From assembly GCA_029582155.1 (NCBI GenBank), contig CM055895.1, forward strand, positions 8,596,044 through 8,660,043: a stretch of 64,000 nucleotides of DNA, in the 5' to 3' direction. The notes below the pieces were generated by a model. That model ran no database searches. It was given only the letters and a program-made list of their open reading frames with translations, and was not told where the DNA came from. Below, piece after piece: positions 58,201 through 60,826 of the stretch (the first letter of the stretch is position 1; each line of letters begins with the position of its first letter). Both the position numbers and the translations under genes were made by a program. The stretch is from Panopea generosa. Taxonomy: Eukaryota > Mollusca > Bivalvia > Adapedonta > Hiatellidae.

Positions 58201-60826
58201 AATCCGCTGCTAAATGGGGAGTGGGGATGGATATAATATCCAATCTGGTTGGGATCAAATTTTACAGCCTTCCTTTTAACATTACAAATGACATACATTT
58301 GCAATGGTTTCAAAACAAAATAAACCACACCTTATAAGGAATCAATTATCTTCTTAAAAATGAAAATAAAAAACTCTGATATTTGCAGTTAACAAACAGA
58401 GAAATAGAAACCATTAAACATACTTGTATTGAATGTGACATTTCTACTAAAATGCACGTAAATGTATAGGCATTAATTTAAATAGGAGAAAAACAGACAT
58501 TACTTTCGGAAATAAAAAAGTTATATCCGTCCCCATCCCCTCTCTAAAGTGCTTTGATATTTCTTTCTTTTCTTCTCATTATCACGACTAGATATTTAAG
58601 AAAATAATTATGTATTACTGATAGACTTCAATAAAGAAATCCCTTTTTTCAAAATAATGACTTTACAAATTCAGATAAAAAGATAATGCTGACTACTGAA
58701 TGTTAGTCAGATTGTTTTTATGCATTTATTAACGTCATATAATTGAAATCTGACACTCAATTTAGCTTATCTTGTTTTAACTGATTATACATCAATAACT
58801 GCAAAGGCTTGTGATAGCACTTCCGAAATTGGCAGTACATCAATGAGGATTCTCCTCAATGCTTGAGAGTCTAGATGAATAATTTAGGACTTATACATGT
58901 ATGTGAATTTTCGCATGTTTAGGTTATAATATAAAATATAATATTTATAGCTTTAAAAAGGAATCCAATACAAATGTTTAATCTACCAGATGTTTTATGA
59001 TGTCATAATACTTTAATCGTAGAAATTGATTTAAATCATATTTAATTTTGCACGTTTATAAATTCATATCTTTACAAATAATCTTAATGTTTGATAGACA
59101 TTAAGGCGTTGTCCCTGGTTTCACTTAACATATTTTCCTCATTGATAGTTTGCAATGCTGAAACATTACCTATATTAATTATACTGGATGAATATTTTAC
59201 CAATAAATACAGAGATGAAATTACTGTAATAGTGTGCGTTGATTTTATAATGATTTCAAGTAACAATTAAGAGAAATTGTCAAAAAAAATATTTGTGGGG
59301 ATTTCAGTCTGATCATTTTATTGAATACGTGAAACCTGTCCCTGAGCTTTGAACCGCACCTTTATCTGGATTGAGTGGACACTAATTTTTACTCAATCAA
59401 TTCTCACAGACACTTAATGGCTATCAGAAATACTAAAATGCGTATATTAGTGTCATGAAATATTTATGTATCAGCATGTCTGATTTTGTACTACTAAACT
59501 GAAATAAAAGTTATAAAAAAAAAAACAAATAGTATCTATGCCACTATACACTAAACGCATTTTAAAGGCATAAAATATAATTCTATACTTCTATCAAAAC
59601 CTTTCTTTTCATACGTTCTAACAAACCAGTTACTGTATATGATAAGGATCTGAGACATAATAAACTAAATGTTCTCACACTACGTGATATAAGGTGACGG
59701 TGTCAGTCAGTAAATCTAGACTAAACAACACGAAACTTGCCAAATCATCACAATTCCTTATTTGCAAAACGATGGTTTTGCTGTATGCAGACTGTATCAA
59801 AATGATGTGGCATTTTGTCACATATCATATTTCACGTACGTAACAATGCCGTGACAAACCCGGTACTCACTTCCGTAAAGTCGAACAAACTTTTTATAGA
59901 GACTTTAACGAATTTTAAAGTCACTTCGATTAATTAAATGTTTGACGAACTAAGTGACTACTTAAGATTAAATGTATTTAAGTGTACACGCGCATGCAAA
60001 TCGATATGGTATATTACATCACTATCTCAGAAGGGAAACAAATCAATTAAAATGAATCCTCAAATATTCGTCAGGTTACAGGCGGAACACCAGTTTGATT
60101 CGGTACATGGTAAAACAACTAAGGCCTTTACTTAAAAGTAAAGGAAATGATTGTGACTGCATAGCATGTCACAGCAATCACAGAGGAAAATATCGGACAC
60201 TCCGGGTAAGATAAGATGCAAATAGCACAGAACGAAATGTAGTATGGTGTTTTTTATGTGGAAGATGCATAGAGACGATATATGTCGAGGAAAGAGACTT
60301 GATGAGCATCGTGGAGCCATCTGGACACCGACAGACGAGTCTGTTGGCAACATCATTCAAAGCCACGTTAATGGTGATTTCTAAATATATATTGTACAGA
60401 AGATAAACATACCAAGAGGGAAATGGTGGAGGACATTTGGATGCAGTTTCTCGTAACATTTCTTATGATTATTATGTCATAGTCATTTCACTTGGCAACA
60501 TTATATTGAATTTAAATTATATTGACATATTTTATCTAAATAAGTTTATCATATGTATCACCTAGATTCTGTTTATATACTGAATGGAACAGCTAACCTA
60601 CCACTTGCCATGTACTAAAAATGTGGTGGGTTAGCTATATCGTTCAGTATATGATATTTCTAGCTCTGTATATATAACAAATTGATTTCTTCTGGGCTTA
60701 AGTTTCAACTGATTAAAATTCGAAACGGTATTAAATGTTCTTAATAAAAATAGTATAAATATACCTACCGGCTAGAGACTGGATAGCCGTAACCCCTAAC
60801 AATAGACAAGAAAACGACAGCAACAT
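4613..60826 (-). CDS. Secreted CUB/LDLa mosaic trypsin-like serine protease (19 exons, 917 aa)
   Basis: Gene model joined by hand from 19 exons, listed separately; all introns start GT and end AG, and all phases agree. Predicted domains: signal peptide 1-19, CUB1 about 26-141, LDLa1 149-184, LDLa2 193-229, CUB2 about 240-350, linker about 354-378, CUB3 379-493, CUB4 511-628, LDLa3 634-666, pro-segment with Cys671, catalytic domain 685-917. Activation would cut after Lys684, before IIGG. The triad is His725 (TAGHC), Asp774 (NNDIA) and Ser867 (GDSGGP). Asp861, six residues before the Ser, predicts cleavage after Arg/Lys. There is no transmembrane segment, so secretion is inferred. From family knowledge, CUB and LDLa modules bind protein partners and calcium, and Cys671 probably ties the pro-chain to Cys794 after activation. 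The substrate is unknown; developmental, digestive or immune roles are all possible. The domain order differs from the matriptase, enteropeptidase, MASP and ovochymase layouts as I know them. Confidence 0.93.
4981..5065 (-). CDS. Exon 18: catalytic Ser
   Basis: Acceptor TGTGAACAG, donor GGAA|GTAATA; phase 0 in, phase 1 out. Encodes [20 protein letters not shown] and then TSFGSGCG. Ser867 is the nucleophile. Val occupies the position of Cys201, matching the loss of its partner Cys136 in exon 16. Confidence 0.95.
5371..5393. repeat. (AT)n microsatellite
   Basis: About 11 AT dinucleotides in intron 17. Confidence 0.9.
5749..5894 (-). CDS. Exon 17: trypsin domain, S1 pocket Asp
   Basis: Acceptor TTGTTTTAG, donor CAG|GTATTT; phase 1 in, phase 0 out. 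Encodes [20 protein letters not shown], then C836, DNMFCAGF and GGHDACQ. Asp861 occupies chymotrypsin position 189. A second in-frame acceptor (TGCCCAG) 15 nt further on would start the exon at 5879 and drop five residues that include both vicinal cysteines. Confidence 0.92.
7740..8015. repeat. Tandem repeat with 79-bp unit
   Basis: The segment with TGTGTGTCTGATTGGCCAAT and TTGTTTGCCTATTGTGGCAA occurs at 7871 and again 79 bp later. Degraded relatives (AAGTGAATAATTGC) precede it from 7740. Confidence 0.75.
8690..8748 (-). mobile_element. tRNA-like SINE head remnant
   Basis: On the minus strand, GAGGTAGCGTAGTGGTTAGA (A box) is followed by GCGGGTTCTAC, a decayed B box. No matching acceptor stem, so a SINE fragment rather than a tRNA gene. 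Confidence 0.45.
9531..9838 (-). mobile_element. SINE family 1, near full length
   Basis: tRNA-like head at the high-coordinate end (GTGGTCTAGTGTTAGAGCGT, then GGGTTCAGTCCCCGGCCGGG as B box), the family body, and a (CAA)n-type tail at the low-coordinate end. About 310 bp. Close match to the copy at 28590. Confidence 0.88.
10060..11011 (+). pseudogene. Decayed LINE ORF1 (L1-like RNA-binding protein)
   Basis: Starts at an ATG ([14 protein letters not shown], basic) and stays in one frame to about 10880 with three stops (near 10117, 10192 and 10615), then needs one frameshift to reach the TAA at 11009. The middle is Lys/Glu-rich and looks like a coiled coil. It is followed by [32 protein letters not shown] and [15 protein letters not shown], the RRM plus C-terminal-domain layout of L1-type ORF1p. 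Non-functional. Antisense to the host gene, inside intron 16. Confidence 0.75.
11012..14466. other. Gap between LINE ORF1 and ORF2
   Basis: About 3.4 kb, far longer than the ORF1-ORF2 spacing usual in L1-like elements, so later insertions are likely. It holds a two-unit degenerate repeat (about 12340-12660), an (AT)n run at 13195-13221, TG/TATG-rich low-complexity sequence at 13440-13580 and an inverted-repeat element at 13590-13985. The rest is not recognised. Confidence 0.6.
13590..13985 (-). mobile_element. MITE-like element, family B, inverted copy
   Basis: Reverse complement of the sequence at 52232-52650: shared blocks include GGTCGACACCAAATTTATTG, TCTATGGTTTGCATTGTAGC, CCACCCTGTCCAGATGTGTT and the terminal GGTTATTCACAAATGATTAT. 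Ends in a (TA)n run. Confidence 0.8.
14467..17551 (+). pseudogene. Decayed LINE ORF2: endonuclease and reverse transcriptase (L1/Tx1-like)
   Basis: Begins [18 protein letters not shown], the APE-type endonuclease start. After a frameshift comes [13 protein letters not shown], then AGHFNV (AGDFNV in active enzymes, so the catalytic Asp is lost), and [10 protein letters not shown] blocks follow: [38 protein letters not shown]. The YADD codons at 16169-16180 are legible but flanked by frameshifts. Later come [15 protein letters not shown] and [16 protein letters not shown]. At least six frame breaks or stops: clearly dead. Clade assignment is by motif memory only. Confidence 0.88.
17552..18650 (+). 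mobile_element. 3' region of the L1-like element, repeated near 58500-59530
   Basis: No open frame. Homology to the second copy continues about 1 kb past the ORF2 stop (TCCCCATCCCCTC, TTCAATAAAG, CAATGGCTAT, GTCATGAAA, GAATAAAAGTTACAAA) and ends in an A-rich tract near 18640. This is read as a long 3' UTR. Confidence 0.7.
18907..19040 (-). repeat. Dispersed repeat family R4, inverted partial copy
   Basis: Minus-strand match to the R4 end GGGTCCGTTCTACAGAC and its middle, with the palindrome TGACGTCA at 18987-18994. Confidence 0.75.
19490..20030. repeat. Degenerate tandem array, roughly 120-160 bp units
   Basis: Repeated words: GATATTGCATGTAAATGACA, CGCCACAACAATAA, ATGTGCAACA-AAGACG and AAAGATATAACAATCACA, in the same order several times with heavy divergence. 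Confidence 0.75.
20604..20863 (-). CDS. Exon 16: trypsin domain, catalytic Asp
   Basis: Phase 2 in, phase 1 out. Acceptor TTTGAAG is weak, without a clear polypyrimidine tract, but it gives the correct join [18 protein letters not shown]. Encodes [20 protein letters not shown] with catalytic Asp774, SSVCLPD with the Cys expected to bind the pro-chain, and VTGWG. The residue at chymotrypsin position 136 is Gly instead of the usual Cys. Donor GGAG|GTAAAC. Confidence 0.93.
20864..21763 (-). other. Intron 15
   Basis: Holds a tRNA-headed SINE-like fragment at 21430-21632. I see nothing in 20864-21430. Confidence 0.6.
21430..21632 (-). mobile_element. SINE family 3 copy
   Basis: On the minus strand, GGGCCCGATTAGCTTAATCG leads into GTAGCGCGTCTGACTATCAA and then GCTCGAATCCCCGCTCGGTC, a tRNA-like A/B-box pair. 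The CAAGTGGGAAAGTTATCAGT body resembles the copies at 24351 and 37780. Confidence 0.6.
21764..21950 (-). CDS. Exon 15: pro-segment, activation site and catalytic His
   Basis: Acceptor CTTTTCTAG, donor GAGGG|GTATGT; phase 1 in, phase 2 out. Encodes a pro-segment with KCGRPP (Cys671), the activation site YK|IIGG, the substrate-strand CGGTLID and WVVTAGHC with catalytic His725. This is the standard first exon of an S1-family domain. Confidence 0.96.
21951..22524. other. Intron 14, part before the minisatellite
   Basis: AT-rich intron sequence; nothing recognised. Confidence 0.4.
22525..23850. repeat. 48-bp minisatellite, about 27 copies
   Basis: Unit built on AATATGCAGTATTTCACATT, then GTCACGTTTCATGGTAAACT and ATGAGGTC. 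Variation is mostly CGTTTC/CGATTC, GTAAAC/GTTAAC and ATGG/TTGG. The unit is divisible by three and stop-free, so the plus strand stays open for 421 codons (22532-23797), repeating [16 protein letters not shown]. It lies wholly in intron 14 of the minus-strand protease. Confidence 0.97.
23922..24026 (-). CDS. Exon 14: LDL-receptor class A repeat 3
   Basis: Phase 1-1 exon of 105 nt. Acceptor GTTGTAG, donor TGTG|GTAAGC. Encodes [19 protein letters not shown], then [11 protein letters not shown]: six cysteines in LDLa spacing with a D-x-T-D-E calcium cage. It sits directly before the protease pro-segment, as in many mosaic proteases. Confidence 0.93.
24351..24590 (+). mobile_element. SINE family 3 (tRNA Leu/Ser-like head)
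   Basis: Head CCCGTGGCCGAGAGGTCTAA with B box GGTTCGAATCCCGC, followed by GTGAGAAAGATTGCCAGTGA and a downstream A-rich stretch. Class-II tRNA-like, with a longer variable region. Too diverged at the 5' stem to be a tRNA gene. Confidence 0.65.
24591..25019. other. Intron 13, middle part
   Basis: Contains a long T-rich tract near 24928-24957; otherwise nothing recognised. Confidence 0.4.
25020..25110 (-). mobile_element. SINE family 2 tail fragment
   Basis: Minus strand reads GGTTCTACCCAGGAAGCAGA, then TTGTTTCGCAATTGAG and AAAATAAATTAG, matching the 3' part of the SINE at 29948-30155. The tRNA head is absent. Confidence 0.65.
25279..25495 (-). CDS. Exon 13: CUB4, second half
   Basis: Acceptor TTTCTAG, donor ATAG|GTATTA; phase 0 in, phase 1 out. 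Encodes [27 protein letters not shown] and [17 protein letters not shown]. Contains the third and fourth CUB cysteines and the calcium-type CSYDY motif. Confidence 0.92.
25496..27264. other. Intron 12, upper part
   Basis: About 1.8 kb of AT-rich intron with no exon, RNA or repeat recognised. Confidence 0.4.
27265..27565. repeat. Tandem repeat, about 77-bp unit x 4
   Basis: Each unit carries CGTGATAC...ATAGTTCAAATTTCAC, TTGTTGTAA and TTAATTGCAACAG. TTGTTGTAA and TTGCAACA can pair within a unit. It ends about 120 nt from the donor of exon 12. Confidence 0.85.
27685..27863 (-). CDS. Exon 12: CUB4, first half
   Basis: Acceptor TTCTTTAG, donor GAG|GTACCT; phase 1 in, phase 0 out. Encodes [20 protein letters not shown], then PGYDG and [20 protein letters not shown]. 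First two CUB cysteines and the C-N-W-I-I-E-A-P core are present. Confidence 0.93.
28236..28485 (+). mobile_element. SINE family 3, diverged copy
   Basis: Decayed tRNA-like head (GGTCGGCTAGTGACC, GATTTGAGTCCAGC), then GTGAAAAAGATTGCGATTTA and GGCGGTGGTTCTACTC, matching the body of the copy at 24351. Confidence 0.55.
28590..28898 (+). mobile_element. SINE family 1, full length with target-site duplication
   Basis: Body of 309 bp flanked by identical 12-bp repeats CTATCCGATGTG at 28578-28589 and 28899-28910. Head GTGATCTAGTGGTAGAGCGT (A box) and GGGTTCAATCCCCGGCCGGG (B box), then the family body, ending in a short (CAA)n tail. This is a clean tRNA-derived SINE and the reference copy for the other four. 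Confidence 0.93.
29697..29772 (-). mobile_element. tRNA-like segment, probable SINE head
   Basis: Minus strand GTGGCCTAGTGGTTAAGGTG and GTTCGAAGGTTCGAATCCAG look like Leu/Ser-type A and B boxes. The acceptor-stem ends do not pair, so it is not called a tRNA gene. Confidence 0.5.
29921..30345 (+). repeat. Dispersed repeat family R4, split by a SINE
   Basis: Left part 29921-29947 and right part 30156-30345 form one R4 copy (ACTTGATATCTCACGAATCA ... GTGACATCATT ... GGTCCAGTCTACAG) interrupted by the SINE at 29948-30155. The order of events is therefore R4 first, SINE second. Confidence 0.85.
29948..30155 (+). mobile_element. SINE family 2, full length with target-site duplication
   Basis: Head GGAGCGCGTGGTCCAGTGGT and B box GGGTTCGATCCTCCGCC, then GTGTCCTTGAGCAAGGCACT, CTACCCAGGAAGACTTCGAG and TTCGCAATCGAAGTAAAATA with an A-rich end. 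Flanked by AATCAGGTCTTT at 29936-29947 and 30156-30167. Related tails occur at 25020, 30806 and 61132. Confidence 0.93.
30471..30688 (-). CDS. Exon 11: CUB3, second half
   Basis: Acceptor TTTACTAG; phase 2 in, phase 1 out. Donor TCGT|GTAATA was chosen because only phase 1 joins exon 12. Encodes [13 protein letters not shown], then [20 protein letters not shown] and [10 protein letters not shown]. The third-Cys motif is CLRDG rather than the usual C-x-Y-D-Y, so CUB3 is the most divergent of the four CUB domains. Confidence 0.9.
30806..31066 (+). mobile_element. SINE with family-2-like tail
   Basis: A tRNA-like head (GCGGATGGTAGTTTAGTGCA, GGTCACGGGTTCGTCCCC) is joined to a different body and ends in TCGTCGCAATCGAAATAAAA, nearly the family-2 3' end. 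This looks like a distinct family sharing its tail, as SINEs that use the same LINE often do. Confidence 0.65.
31547..31690. repeat. Two-unit tandem repeat, about 92 bp
   Basis: AGTGTGAGTGCATTTTCGAA ... GCACGGGGCTA is repeated as AGTGTGAGCGCATTTTCGAT ... GCACGGGACTA, directly next to the donor of exon 10 (31691). Confidence 0.7.
31692..31872 (-). CDS. Exon 10: CUB3, first half
   Basis: Acceptor ATCTTGTAG, donor TTCAA|GTAAGT; phase 1 in, phase 2 out. A Ser/Thr-rich entry (LSTTAPHTG) leads to [20 protein letters not shown] and then [19 protein letters not shown]. First two CUB cysteines and the C-S-W-R-L-I-A-P core are present. Confidence 0.92.
32395..33755. repeat. 61-bp minisatellite, about 22 copies
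   Basis: Unit reads GTCGACAAGAGTCGTAGCTC, GTATTTAAATGTCATATGAT, ATCAAACAGAAGAACACATA, T. Occasional one-base insertions (AAGGAGTCG) and CpG-type variants. Lies in intron 9 between the linker exon and CUB3. Confidence 0.97.
34220..34312. repeat. (GTT)n microsatellite
   Basis: About 30 trinucleotides with a few GTG interruptions; about 150 nt from the linker exon. Confidence 0.95.
34463..34501 (-). CDS. Exon 9: 39-nt linker exon between CUB2 and CUB3
   Basis: Short phase 1-1 exon, acceptor GTTTTAG, donor ATTG|GTAAGT. Encodes roughly [13 protein letters not shown], a basic, domain-free linker. It is isolated between an 8.3-kb and a 2.6-kb intron. Exons 8 and 10 would also join in frame without it, so it could be a cassette exon. 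Support is phase, perfect donor and placement only. Confidence 0.65.
35339..35396. repeat. Perfect-arm hairpin
   Basis: GATATATTAACTTACATGTAA is mirrored by TTATATGTAAGTTAATATCT, with a short loop. No flanking structure; too short to name. Confidence 0.6.
36050..36660 (+). repeat. Interspersed repeat with internal about 160-bp tandem units
   Basis: Starts near AGCTCGACTATTCGGAG and ends near GATGAGTCGAGCGCGCTG. Inside, units with TGGTTAAAGTTT, CAAGTA, TCAAACCTACTA and AATGCAAATTATTGCCCTT recur three times. The style resembles a repeat I associate with bivalve genomes (from memory). Confidence 0.7.
37780..37955 (-). mobile_element. SINE family 3-like fragment
   Basis: Minus strand GGTCCTCCGTTGCCTAGGTG and GAGTTTGAGACCCGCTCGCT form a decayed tRNA-like head; GAGAAGGTCTGCCAGTTACT and GGACAGTGGTTCTACTTTG match the family-3 body. 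Confidence 0.6.
38268..38715. mobile_element. Large foldback (inverted-repeat) element
   Basis: Two long arms are reverse complements over most of about 190 bp: AAGAGTGCCGTCTTTGTCTT, CTACTGTTAAATTTTCTTGA and CGAAGCTACCCCCAAAAGTG on the left match AAGAGTGCCCTCTATGTCTT, CTACTGTTAAATTTTTTTGA and CGAAGCTACCTCCAAAAGTG read from the right. A short unpaired centre lies near 38455-38540. No coding capacity. Confidence 0.88.
40833..41073. mobile_element. MITE family A copy
   Basis: Left TIR TATACTGAACGGAACAGCTA then GTCCGCCA; the right TIR read inward is TACACTGAACAGGTAATCTG then CCA. Body shares TTAAGTCAAAATTTCAAA and AGGTACATAAAGAGTCAGGT with the copy at 44317. Confidence 0.85.
41455..41625. repeat. 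40-bp tandem repeat x 4
   Basis: Unit ATTGTTTGTTTATACATGTG then TGTATGGAGTTTTGTTAA. Confidence 0.92.
41671..41890 (+). repeat. Dispersed repeat family R4 copy
   Basis: Contains CTAATCAGGTCTATTAACCA, GAAAAAGCAGGGAATTATAT, TGACGTCA at 41774-41781 and ACTGGGTCCGTTCTACAGAC. Confidence 0.85.
42415..42495. repeat. About 25-bp tandem repeat x 3
   Basis: AGATATGAAAACGCAACGCA followed by GGA, three times with one or two changes. Confidence 0.9.
42784..42906 (-). CDS. Exon 8: CUB2, last third
   Basis: Acceptor TTGTTGTAG, donor CTAC|GTAAGT; phase 1-1. Encodes [20 protein letters not shown] and then [18 protein letters not shown], with the fourth CUB Cys and the closing F-x-S-D-x-S-x-x-x-G-F motif. 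GC content is clearly higher than in the surrounding intron. Confidence 0.93.
42907..43500. other. Intron 7, part near exon 8
   Basis: No feature recognised. A 109-codon open frame runs on from exon 8 into this intron on the minus strand and has no further domain. Confidence 0.4.
43505..43650. repeat. 36-bp tandem repeat x about 4
   Basis: Unit CTGGTCAATCTACTAGCTAT then TGTGCATTTCTATGTG, one unit partly deleted. A poly(T) tract follows at 43667-43690. Confidence 0.92.
44317..44550. mobile_element. MITE family A copy
   Basis: Left TIR TATACTGAACGGAATAGCTT then ACCCGCCA; right end TGGCGGGTTACCTATTCCGT then TCATTATA is its near-perfect inverse. About 234 bp, no coding capacity. Insertion lies about 170 nt from exon 7. 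Confidence 0.9.
44718..44820 (-). CDS. Exon 7: CUB2, middle
   Basis: Acceptor TATTTTCAG, donor CATG|GTAAGT; phase 0 in, phase 1 out. Encodes the [20 protein letters not shown] strand and then YVSIYTD. This holds the third conserved Cys with the CSYDY signature and an upstream Glu, as in calcium-binding CUB domains. Confidence 0.92.
44821..45850. other. Intron 6, part near exon 7
   Basis: AT-rich intron sequence; nothing recognised. Confidence 0.4.
45853..46215. repeat. 56-59-bp tandem repeat x 6
   Basis: Unit TACCATGAAACTGATATATG, GTAAGAAATGAATGTATAAT, then CATTGTATATTGTTAAAAC. Later units switch to a shorter variant with TTACTGCCTATTGATA. Confidence 0.93.
46821..47098 (-). mobile_element. 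SINE family 1, diverged copy
   Basis: Minus-strand family-1 body (GCGACGCCAAGCACCATACA 3' end, GATATCATATCATGTGTCCG) with a decayed tRNA head near 47040-47098. Ends about 55 nt from the donor of exon 6. Confidence 0.82.
47153..47277 (-). CDS. Exon 6: CUB2, first third
   Basis: Acceptor TTTATTGCAG; phase 1 in, phase 0 out. Donor AAG|GTCACA is non-consensus after GT, but only it joins exon 7 in frame. Encodes [20 protein letters not shown], a textbook CUB opening, and then [14 protein letters not shown] with the second Cys. The SINE at 46821-47098 sits only about 55 nt into the following intron. Confidence 0.9.
47278..48455. other. Intron 5, part near exon 6
   Basis: A short (GTT)n run near 47547-47567; otherwise nothing recognised. 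Confidence 0.4.
48456..49290. repeat. 45-bp minisatellite, about 18 copies
   Basis: Unit TAACTCTTGAATATTGATAA, ATTGATGAAGATGTAATCTA, ATTAG. Two main variants (GTAATCTAATTAG and GACATCTAATAAATAG) alternate over part of the array, suggesting a 90-bp higher-order unit. Confidence 0.95.
49400..49860 (-). pseudogene. Decayed tandem copies of the LDLa2 exon end plus flanking intron
   Basis: About four or five diverged units resemble the live exon at 50188-50328 and its downstream flank. The copy ending near 49783 keeps the donor CAACAGTAAG and on the minus strand reads [16 protein letters not shown] before a stop, against [17 protein letters not shown] in the live exon. The other units keep only the exon tail (SNC... 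and CAGTAAG) and the intron words AACTGTTTG...GAAAT. All carry deletions or stops. The alignment is by eye. Confidence 0.7.
49871..50098 (+). repeat. Dispersed repeat family R4 copy
   Basis: CCTGATTTCTCCCGAATCAG ... TGACGTCA (49985-49992) ... CAGGGTCCGTTCTACATACT. It abuts, and probably interrupted, the nearest decayed LDLa copy. Confidence 0.85.
50188..50328 (-). CDS. Exon 5: LDL-receptor class A repeat 2
   Basis: Symmetrical phase 1-1 exon of 141 nt. Acceptor CTTTTGCAG, donor CAACA|GTAAGT. Six cysteines: [14 protein letters not shown], then [20 protein letters not shown]. The acidic calcium cage is present, with T-D-E in place of the usual S-D-E. Decayed copies of the 3' part of this exon plus flanking intron lie just below it at 49400-49860. 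Confidence 0.94.
50611..50915 (-). mobile_element. SINE family 1, diverged copy
   Basis: Minus-strand body with AACGCTAAACACCACACAAC at its 3' end and a tRNA-like head (GGTCTTTGGGTAGAGCGTCC, GTGGATTCGATCCCCAGTCG). Confidence 0.85.
51545..51692 (-). mobile_element. tRNA-headed SINE fragment
   Basis: Minus strand GTAGATCAATAGATAAGGCG, then GAGTTCGAGTCCCTGCCCGG, a clear B box. The 3' part (GAGAAAGAAGTCAG) is family-3-like. Confidence 0.55.
51693..52230. other. Intron 4, middle part
   Basis: Ends in a TATATGCATATATATG-rich stretch (52160-52230). Nothing else recognised. Confidence 0.4.
52232..52650 (+). mobile_element. MITE-like family B, long copy
   Basis: The block AAAGGGAGATAATTAAATTC ... 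TTTTTGGGATCTT occurs at both ends (about 52232 and 52597) as direct repeats. The interior carries GGCCTCTGCCAAACCAATAA and GTTGGATCATATAGATACAA, which match the inverted copy at 13590-13985. Confidence 0.75.
52672..52851. mobile_element. MITE family B, short copy with 40-bp terminal inverted repeats
   Basis: Left TATATATATGGAGATATTAT then TTGTGAATAACCAAGACAT; the right end read inward is TATATATATGGAGATAATTA then TTTGTGAATAACCATGACAT: one indel and one mismatch over about 40 bp. About 180 bp, embedded in (TA)n, which fits TA-targeted insertion. Confidence 0.88.
53071..53199 (-). CDS. Exon 4: LDL-receptor class A repeat 1
   Basis: Symmetrical phase 1-1 exon of 129 nt. Acceptor CCATTTCAG, donor CACCAG|GTTGGT. 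Six cysteines in LDLa spacing: [15 protein letters not shown], then [18 protein letters not shown]. The C-x-D-x-S-D-E signature that coordinates calcium is intact. A symmetrical single-exon module like this can be duplicated without shifting the frame. Confidence 0.95.
53510..53905 (-). repeat. Two-unit repeat of about 170-bp modules
   Basis: Both modules carry GGTAACAG, AAATGAACTCC/ACATGTAAACTCC, CGTACCAAAA/CATACCAAAA and TTAACATGTGTACAAAG/TGGCATGTATAGAAAG in order. A 126-codon open frame across it (53510-53890) is judged a by-product. Confidence 0.6.
53906..54990. other. Intron 3, middle part
   Basis: Nothing recognised. Exons 3 and 4 join in frame without any sequence from here. Confidence 0.4.
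54991..55190 (+). repeat. Dispersed repeat family R4 copy
   Basis: GAACCTCATATCTCACGAAT, CAGGTCTATTAATCC, GAAAAAGCAGGGAATTC and TGACATCATTC, in the same order as other copies. The CRE-like core has decayed by a CpG-type G-to-A change. Confidence 0.85.
55501..55662 (-). repeat. Dispersed repeat family R4, inverted partial copy
   Basis: Minus-strand match including the stretch CAACGTG and TGACGTCA at 55596-55603. Opposite in orientation to the copy 300 bp below, so the pair could fold back. Confidence 0.75.
55880..56560. repeat. Interspersed repeat with two similar internal modules
   Basis: Two modules share CCGTGAGACAC/CCGTGAGACCC, AAGCATGAA/GGACATGAA and TAATAAGAAGAAGAT/TAATAAGAAGATATT. It ends with GGACGCACGGCGTACGACGA and CGGACAAAAGGCGATTGCAA, a tail I associate with bivalve repeats (memory only). 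It ends about 30 nt from exon 3. Confidence 0.65.
56588..56778 (-). CDS. Exon 3: CUB1, second half
   Basis: Acceptor AATTTCAG, donor C|GTAAGT; phase 2 in, phase 1 out. Encodes [11 protein letters not shown] with the third Cys, LGKFCG with the fourth, and the closing SGFKLFYNF strand. These are standard CUB landmarks. The acidic residues around CSFDY and the ITDGD loop could bind calcium (inference from cbCUB domains). Confidence 0.93.
57240..57429 (-). CDS. Exon 2: CUB1, first half
   Basis: Acceptor TTTAACAG, donor TC|GTAAGT; phase 1 in, phase 2 out. Encodes the start of a CUB domain: YNCGG with the first conserved Cys, the G-V-I-x-S-x-G-G-F strand, then [17 protein letters not shown] with the second Cys and the typical C-x-W-x-I-x-A-P core, and the acidic run [10 protein letters not shown] that precedes the third Cys. 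Confidence 0.93.
57830..59530 (+). mobile_element. 5'-truncated copy of the L1-like LINE (ORF2 end and 3' region)
   Basis: Matches 16640-18650: [18 protein letters not shown] and [15 protein letters not shown] are recognisable, against [18 protein letters not shown] in the larger copy. Stops and small deletions throughout. Homology continues through the non-coding end (CTTTATCTGGATT, CTCAATCAATTCTCACAGAC, GTGTCATGAAA) to an A-rich tail near 59515. Inserted antisense in intron 1. Confidence 0.85.
59531..60574. other. Intron 1, middle part
   Basis: No confirmed feature. 60160-60370 is less AT-rich than its surroundings and may be decayed coding sequence (see findings). Confidence 0.4.
60575..60652. 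mobile_element. MITE family A, minimal 78-bp hairpin copy
   Basis: TATATACTGAATGGAACAGC then TAACCTACCAC is followed, after a loop of about 17 nt, by its inverse GTGGTGGGTTAGCTATATCG then TTCAGTATA. The ends match the TIRs at 40833 and 44317, but the interior is gone. Lies about 115 nt past the donor of exon 1. Confidence 0.88.
60769..60826 (-). CDS. Exon 1: start codon and signal peptide
   Basis: Reads [19 protein letters not shown] and then one base of the next codon (phase 1). The hydrophobic core and small residues before the junction fit a cleavable signal peptide. The start has A at -3 (AAACATG). The donor is G|GTAGGT. A later GT four bases on (GTAG|GTAT) would break the frame into exon 2, so the first is preferred. 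The frame stays open for some codons upstream, but only this ATG gives a signal peptide. Confidence 0.82.
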
